Below are positions 52,701 through 61,700 of a DNA stretch of 64,000 nucleotides, in pieces. The notes beneath the pieces were generated by a model. The model ran no database searches, had not been told where the DNA came from, and saw only the letters and a list, made by a program, of their open reading frames with translations. The position numbers and the translations under genes were made by a program. The stretch comes from Bicyclus anynana (taxonomy: Eukaryota > Arthropoda > Insecta > Lepidoptera > Nymphalidae): assembly GCF_947172395.1 (NCBI RefSeq), contig NC_069110.1, positions 4,960,001 through 5,024,000 of the forward strand. The letters are read 5' to 3'. How positions within the stretch are numbered: position 1 is the stretch's first letter; the number at the start of each line of letters is the position of its first letter.

Positions 52701-55700
52701 GGGCCACAAGAAACGAGCAGCGACGATTGTAGCGTGTGGCGGCCACCGGCGTCAACCGTGTGCGGCGAGTCCATATAAAATGTTTGAAACTACAGGAAAT
52801 ATGCTGGTAGCAGCGTTTTGTGGTTGTGGTAGCCCGTGTACGGGAGCCCTAAGTCACGAGCGTCAATAGCTCAAGTGGTAAAGCGGTGAAAGCATCAAGC
52901 GGGATGGTTCGAACCACGCCCCCTGCTTTATTGTCGTACCCACTCCTAACATAATCTTTTCCGACTAGTTGGAGGGAAACAAGAATATTGGTCATATTTA
53001 AAATATATGGCAAACTAGCTGCGCCTAGCGGTGTTACCCACGAAAAATAAGTATGTTGCTACACGTAGTTTAATTTTTCTGGGATAAAAAGTAGTCTATG
53101 TGGTAATCCAGTTTACAATCATTAAATTCGGTTCAGTAGTCGTGGTGTAAAAGAGTAACAAACATTGATACTATTATAACCATCAGTTTATTGGAAATCT
53201 CGGGAAACCATGGGTTTTTTTCGGGACAAAGAATGCTCTAATTAATGTGTTAATCCAGTCCAATCCATTCCAAATTTCAGCCAAATCGCTTCAGTAGTAG
53301 AGGCGTTAAAGACTAACAACCATCCACATCATCATAATATTAGTAGAATTAATAAAAATAAAGTCAGTGGGGGTCTTACAGTTCGATGTGGTGAGGGTCG
53401 CACACGCAGAGAGAGGCCAGCGCGAGCCACACCGCGGGCGAGGCGATGCAGCGCTCCGGCGCGCGCTCGCTCTCGCTCACCTGCGCCACCGCGCGCACGT
53501 ACTGCGTCAGCGCCGCGCGCGTGTCCGCGCCCCACGACTCCGACACTTTGTCCTGCGGACACGGATATTGCTTTGGACACTACGCGTGTCAGACCAATTA
53601 TAGAAGGACCAGTATCGCGCCAATATCACGAACAAATTGTCTGTAATTTTCTGAGGAAAACGAGCTTAGATTTGGTATATATAAATAAAATAAAATAAAA
53701 AAGCCTTAATTGCTGAGTTTTGTTTACAGTGTGAGTACATTTAAAAACGTGCCAAAATAGTTATTAATATACAAATCTTTAAATAAAATAACTTTTTTTT
53801 TTTAATAAATAATAATAACAATTACAATTACAGCTTGTCTTCCGACAAAGGTCTTCTCTAAAGTTTTCCATTCTATTCTATTTTTTGCTATACGAGACCA
53901 TAATGGCCCCGCTGTGCTCCTAATATCATTTTCTTTTTTAGTCTGTCTGCCTTTGTTACCCCTGCTGTCTCTCGGGTACCATTCCGTTATTGTCCTGGTC
54001 CATTTATCTTTCTTTTCTCTTATCATATGCCCTGTCCATCTCCACTTTAGTTGTTTGTTAGTTGCGTATGCATTTTTGAGCTGCATTTATTTGTATATAT
54101 ATCTTAACCTAAACTAGAAGTTTTTGTCCGTTTTTACAACATTCAATTACACAAAAAGGTATTTTTTCGCCTAAAGGCCTAAAAAATGCGCGACACGAGA
54201 TACCTCGTAAGCACAAAAAGGCATATTGTCGACAGATTGACAGAATATCAGTATATTTTGGCCATATTGGTAAAAAAATATGTCTTTTTCTCTTCACGAG
54301 CTATGTCGACGACGCATCTAAGGCCTACAGAACTAGTGTTACCTCAGCCATATCAGTGAGTAGTTTGGCCACGAGGTCCGCGTGTTTCTTGGTAGTCTCG
54401 CCCCGCATGAACCACGGCACGGCGGGCTCGCCGGGGTGCGCCATGACCACGCTGCCCCCCAGAGTCACGGTGCCCGAGCCTATGGCGCCCGCCCCCTTCA
54501 CCTTCACTTGCACGGACACCGCCTTGCCGACGTAGCACACCAGGTGATCCAGCAGAGTCTCTCTACGTGAACACAAGGAGAATTATAGTCTGTCAAGTTC
54601 GTTGATGACACTTCCATGATATGTGGGCGACGGGGGAAAATACTGCGCGGGTGTGAAATGGTGCGTGCGGGGAAGTGAGGTGCACCAGACGTGGAATTTT
54701 CATTCATCGCTGCACGTCGCCCGGCCCGCGCGGACTATTAGAGTGTTACGAACGAAGTTGCCAAACTATAATGTTATTACCATTTACTACCGCGACTTCA
54801 TCCACCCATTGACCCCTTTAATTCGGCCCTGTCTCAAAATCCGATTTGAACAACCGTCTACTAACTATAAACTCTCTCCTTGCCAAATTTAATCTTTATA
54901 CGTCAAGCGGTTTTGGAGATTTCGTCGAAACTAAAAAAAAACGATTTGCCTGAAATTTTAAATAAAGTGAATGCACTTCGACGTTTTTAGATCTTTTATC
55001 TATACTAATTTTATAATTATAAATAAATAGGAAAGATTTGATAGTTTACATTGAATAGGTTCCGAAACTACTGAACTGATTTGGAAAATTCTTTCACTGT
55101 CAAACAATTGTTCACTTATCCCCGAGTGCTATAAACTATATTTTATCCCCGTATTGCTACGGGAACGAGAACCACGCGAGTGAATCCATGCAGCGTCTAG
55201 TACTTTATATTTATACTATAAAAGTTGGATAGAGTGTTTCCGGTTCGAGGTACAATAATAATCTGTTGGTAGTGGAAATTCTGATATACTTGCTGCTATA
55301 CAAAACAAGATTGGGTAGCATATTCACTTTTATTTTTCAAATGGATATGCTACCCAATCGTGTTTTGTGATGCTACCTCTATGAGATACACATATTTGCT
55401 TTTAGCTGGTTTCATCTTATTTACACGTAATGTGTTCCAGTACACACTATAAAACGATAATCCAATTATTATTTACATTACATTACAAGATTCACTCACT
55501 GTACAGATTCGCCACCGTAGTTGAGAGCAGATAACATCTTATTCGGCGGCACTTCAGCAATCATTCGTCGTAGTAAGGAGATAACCTTGAAAAGAATTAC
55601 ACTTATGAAATATAGTATTTAGTTACTCTATGTGATACGATAGGACGATCCACGGGTTAATAGGTTCATTTTACGCCTTTAAAATATAGGCTTGCTGGCC

Positions 55701-58700
55701 TGTGCCGCCATTTTTAATCCCTACTTTGATGATGTCATCTCAGAATTCTTGTAACAATATAAATACTGGGTGTATTATACTAGAAATCACTCATGCTCAT
55801 CACACAAATATTTTTCAGTAGTCACGGCCGTAGATGAAGAAAGTAGAGTCACTACCCAGAGCCACGCGTATCAAACCTATGTATATGCATTAGTGAAGCA
55901 TCTAAAATACAAGTAAAAAATTGTAATAGCATACCTGTCTTTGTACACGTTCGCTGCCAGTGTGAAGCAACGCGAGCAAGTCTCCCAGCAGCTCGGTCCT
56001 CTGAGCGAGGTGAGCGCGTCCTACAGTGCTGCCGCTTAGCGCCAACAACTGATGCATCCAACATAAATGTGAGACAAATATCTTAGAATTATCTTAGAAT
56101 ACTACTACTCGCCTGCTGTACAAAACCAAGAAGATTTTTTTGCATATAGGCAGTTTTAGATGCCTAGAAACTCTAATCACATTTTTATTTGTAATTGTAA
56201 ACGTCAATCATAAACTGTGACGTCATTCGCTACAAGGCATCGGTTTGTGATTGGCGCTTGTGGTGACGTGATATATAACATCACTGCAAACGCCAATCAC
56301 GCTGTTATCTCTATGAATGACGTCACTTGCTAATGTGTTGTGTTTCGACAAGAAAAATTTTACGTAGATATTTTTTCATGTATATTAAATTTTTTACTGG
56401 TTATTATTGACGGGACAAAATAAAATATAGCTTATAATAATTCCATAATTCAGTTTAAACACTGTTTACAAAAGATGCAAGTAGCCTATTCCATGGATTC
56501 ACCGTTCGGGTGTCGGATCCATGGTATGGCAGAGAGAAAAACTCCGAGCGAGTCTCGGACTTGTGGTCAGTGGGTGTAGGATTAAGTTCATCATTTAGAT
56601 CGATTAACACTCGCATCCCCCGATCGTGTTGTTGTCCCTGCTCAGCTATTAAAATAAGTAAGATCTTATCAAATTTGGTTGATAATAAATAGTCTATTAC
56701 ATTTGCAATAACATTGACTTAAAAGCGCATTCAAAAATGCTGAAAATAATAAATTACGAATAGGTAAAGTTTGTAAGGATGTAGGGGTAATCTCTTCTAG
56801 ATCTACTGAACCGATTTTGTATATTCTAAATGTATGTGTAAAATAAAAAAAATTCATGGAGCGTTGCTAAATTAAAAATGGCAAGTGAATCACTGGTACG
56901 GACAAAAGACGACTAATTATTCCACATTTTGAGAGGTGCGGTACAAAAGGTCAAGACTCACAAGTGAGAGCATCTCGAAGCAGTAGTTGTCTGGCACGTG
57001 GTACATAAGTATGGGGCGCTCCTGGCCGGTGCGCGCGCTGGCTTCTGCACAAAGGAGCGTCGTCTCCCAGTCGTCGCGCACGCGGCTCGCCTCGCAGCCA
57101 ATGGCGCACACTATGTGGGCCATCACCTGTACATACACGGAGAGTGAGTATCAAGTAGTATCAAGGGACAATGAGCGAAAAGAGAAAATAACTTGTACGG
57201 AGTCAAGAAGGCGTCCTGAGAACACGCAAAGAACAAGTACCGGATTCGCCCTCCCTCGATTCGGCCCAAATTACCGTGAGTTTGAAAGGGCCATGGGAGG
57301 TGGTGGGTTGTACATACACTGATTATTATTGAGTCCCGAGACTTCTTGATCTCCTTCATCAGCCCATGCCGCAAAGTCCAATCTTGACTATAGCTTGACA
57401 ACTTCGTAACACTCCCGATATTGCGCGCGGGCCGGGAGGCGTGTAGCGATGAATGAAAAACCCACGACTGATGCACGTCACTTCCCTGCACGATTTCACA
57501 CCCGCGCATTCTTTCCCCCTGTCGCCCGCATATTATGGGAGTGTTATCAACGAACTTGCCAGACTATACCTCCCTGCCTAATTTTATCTTAATTCAAGCG
57601 GTTCCTGATATTTCGTGATGAGTGTCCTTTCGCTTTTGTTTAACCTTCATATAGAATTAGCACAGTAGATTCGTTGGCTTAAGTTTTTGGTCCGACCGAA
57701 ATCATTTATGACCGAACCTAAGAATATAATATATTAGTACTAGCGAAATCGGTCAAGTTTCGCTTTGACAATATGCACTTACTTCCTTCTTACCGCCTGC
57801 TTAATTTGGATCAAACTGCACGCAGTGTGAAATTTTATTAAAATTGATTAAGTAGTTTACGAGTCGATCGCGGACAAACAGAGTAGCACGTAATTTATAA
57901 ATATACTAGCGGACGCCCGCGACTTCGTCCGTGTGGCAGTCAATGTAACTTTCAACCCCTATTTCACCACTTTGGGGGTTTAATTTTAAATATTCTTGAA
58001 TTACGTTGTTTTTTAATTTATTTTTTATAATTTCTGAACAAATTTTAAAACTATAACTCAAAACATGAAGGACTTTCCATACAAACTTCCAACCTCTATT
58101 TTATCCCCTTGGGGGTAGAATTGTTCAAAATCCTTTCTTAGCGGATGTCTACGTCATAACATCTATCTGTATGCCGAATTTCTGTCTGATCTGTCCAGTG
58201 GTTTGGGCTGTGCCTTGATAGATCACTATGTCAGTCAGTCACCTTTGAGTCTTGTATATTAAGATTAATATTTAAGATAATAAAGTATGATATGACCTGT
58301 TGTTGCAGCGAGGTGAGCTTGTGCCCAGCGAACAAGATCCCGACCACGTGTTCGCGAAGGTCGCTGTCATCACCGACCGCTTCTTCAGCAGCTGCGCCTT
58401 CGCCGGACTCGTTGATGCTGTTCTCCCACTCGAGCAGTTTTCCAAACACCTGGAATCGCAAAATATTTCACTATTATCATCCTATTTGACATACTTCAAT
58501 CATTCAATGCAATTATTCGGACGTCACTTTTATTTCAGCAAAACCTTTCATTATCCATATTGTAGGCATGCATTAAAAACTTAGTTCGCCGTGTTTATGA
58601 AGTCCACCATATTGGATTTAGAGTGACGTCACATTATTTTTCGATTTACTTTCAGCAAGCCCTTTCATTTAATACCTAAATTGTAGAGATGCACAAAGGA

Positions 58701-61700
58701 CTTAGTTCGCCATGTATTTGTCGTCCGCCATATTGGATTTAGAGTGACGTAATTATTACTTTCGAGTTACTCTCAGAAAGCCCTTTCATTCAATACCCAT
58801 ATTGTAGGTATGCATAAAAATCTTAGTCTGCAAAATTAAGAAGGCCGCCATATTGGATTTAGAGTGACGTCACTTTATTTTTCGAGTTACTCTCAGCAAG
58901 CCCTTTCATTTGATATCTACATTGTAGGAGTGCGTAAAAATCTTAGTACGCCATATTTCGAATGACGTCACACAGCCAACCACATATTCTCATCAATACT
59001 AAACGTGTGTACAAAATTTCTTCGCAATAAAAACAACCTATGCTCTTTAGGGCTCAGAGCCCTTAAAGGCTTTTAACCTTTTAGCCTTTATGAAAAGACA
59101 CGAGCCTTTTCAAAAAGCTATTTTTATAGTAGGGCTCAAAGTTCTGAAAACGAAGAGTTTAAGGAGTCTTCGTTTTCAAAACTTTGATTCCTTAGACTGC
59201 TTAGACTTGAGGCCAAAGAGCTATTTGGTCTTTTAGCCTTCAAGTTGTCTAAAAACAAACAGAGTCTTAAAAAAATAGCTAAAAGACTCGGAATATTTTG
59301 GAACATAACCTCTGAGTGATTCGTACCTGTGAGGTAAGGAGTCGAAAGACGCTCAGCGTGTCTCTCTCAGCCAGTACGTGGAGCGGATGCGGGTCGCTGG
59401 TGTCGGGCGAGGCTGCGGGCCCGCTAAGTACCCGCAGCTGACGTACTCGCACCGTAGGCTCAGGCCCGCGGAACTCGCAACGAACGCGAACGGACGCGCT
59501 GTTCGATCCTGGAAATAAATATTAGGAGGCGTCCATTAATTGGTGTCTTGTCCGTGCTGTAATCTTTCCAATTTTTGCAACTGGAATATCAAATCAGCTG
59601 ATCGGCATCGCAAACAAGTTTTCGAGATGTTGTGCTGATGAAGAATTCCGCCGACAACGCACAGAGCGAATGCATCGGTGTTCAAACAACTATAGGAGAC
59701 TACTTTCACTGGATCCTCGAGTACTTCGGTTTCATTTTCAGGAGAGAAAGAGATGATTTGAAGCCTCAATAGCTCAAAGGTAAAGGCCGGACTCTCATCA
59801 CCGAGAGGTCGTTGTCCGATCCCCGCCCGCTGGTCTATTATCGTACCCACTTCTGACAGTCTTGACTCGTTGGAGGGGAAAGGGTACATAAAACAATGTA
59901 TTTCAATATGTCACATTCAAATATATGGCATATATTTCAAAATTATAACTTGAAACATGTTATTCTTGGCAAGCTGGATTCATTGATCAGACCAAATCCA
60001 CGCCACGTTGAACACCAAAGAACACGAGGCTCTGTAAGTCAAGCAACATAGCGCTAACAATCAAGTTAATTTTAGCCTTAGGGGTCACGACACTTACGAC
60101 GCAATGAGGATTAGGAATGATGATTGATAAATTGAAGATTGTAGAAAAATAACTGTTATGTTTATTGCCGGCTCTTTTCAGCAGATTCTTCCTTCTGAAT
60201 CGGTGGTAGAGTCACTAGACACCAAAAGCGAACAGATCAGGCTTGAAGATTCAAAAGTGCTTGTAAATTAAGACTTACTCGGAAAAGTGTAGCAGACCCA
60301 TGTTGCTGCTTTAGGGTCTACTTCAATGTCTTGCATATGAGACATGTCGCTTGTACCGCCGCTGTATGAAAAGGACATCAGCAGTGTCTTGTTCTGAAAA
60401 AAATAAACAAATACATGAATAAAGAGTTAAAAATTAAAACGAAAGAAACCTTCGATCGACATATTTAATATCATACTAAAGAGTTAGATCCTAGTTCATT
60501 GAACTTTATATCATAATCATAGTTCAAGTTATTCGTTTAGTTGGAAAATAATCATCATCACATCTTAGCCGAGTTCGGCACTGAAATCTCTGTTAAGTCA
60601 CACGAAGGCTTCGATCATGAGCCCTCATGAGACTTATTTTAGAGCAGCAGTCCTGGCGCAGAGAGGTACCGTCAACATAATTATAAGTGATATTGGAGGG
60701 TGGTTTGGCTTTAAGATGTTTATAATGATTGTCTAGATCTTGCCTTGTTTTCAATATGAAACGTATTCTGCTGAACTAAGGACCTCCATTCTGGTAGAGT
60801 TTTCGCTAACGACTCCCAACAAGTAGTGTTTAAATTACAGTTAGCCAAATGCCTCTTCTGCACATCCTTACACCTTGAGAACTGTCCGTCTTGTTGCCGC
60901 TTGCCGTTCCGAAGCTATGAACAGGCGCTTGGCCAACCTCTAGTTAGGCAAACTCACTACCAACGAGTTTAATATTAACAACGACTTTACTTACCACCAA
61001 TAAACTAAACCTAATTTAAAAAAAAGTTGAATTTTGAAGGCAAATATCACCGCATCAGGTAACGCCTACACACCACTGACTTATGCCTGGCGTAGTACAT
61101 TAGTGTTTCGAATGCGATCAGTCAACTGATGTTTGTTGGTTGGAAAATATAATTTAAACAAACATACCCCAGTGTCTCTTGTGTTATCGACGTGCACGCA
61201 CAGTATCTGCGGCCTATCGCGATGCAAAGGGCCAGCGTACGTGAGCTGCAGCCACTTGGCACGATGGCGGTCCTCCTCCCCCGACTCCCAGAAGGTCTCC
61301 GTGCTGCCGTCGGTCAACGCGCCCGCCATGCCAGGTCGCGAAGATACGCTCACTTCACACCACTCGGTCACATCCGGACATGTCCATTCATAATTCTTAT
61401 GCTGAAAGGCGAAAATTAAATTCCACTATAGTAAAATATCTCCAATAACTCCACAGTTAATTCTGAATATAAAACAGGCTTTCAGCTTTAATGGAAGTCT
61501 ACGGAAAATCTTGCTCGTGTTTAAAGACGTGTCCATTACTTCGCTTACAGGTATGTTATTTGTTGATAAAACATTATGGTGTACATTTTAAGACATGTAA
61601 GTGAATTATTTAATTCGAGTATAATAGTATTTGATTCTATATAATATTGTGAAATTATACAAGGGAAACAAGACTTTATTGTGCAATTCTTTTAAAATTT

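Noticed and set aside
53332..53646. Several ORFs on both strands over 53367-53646
   Set aside because: All are shadows of the very GC-rich highwire exon 11.
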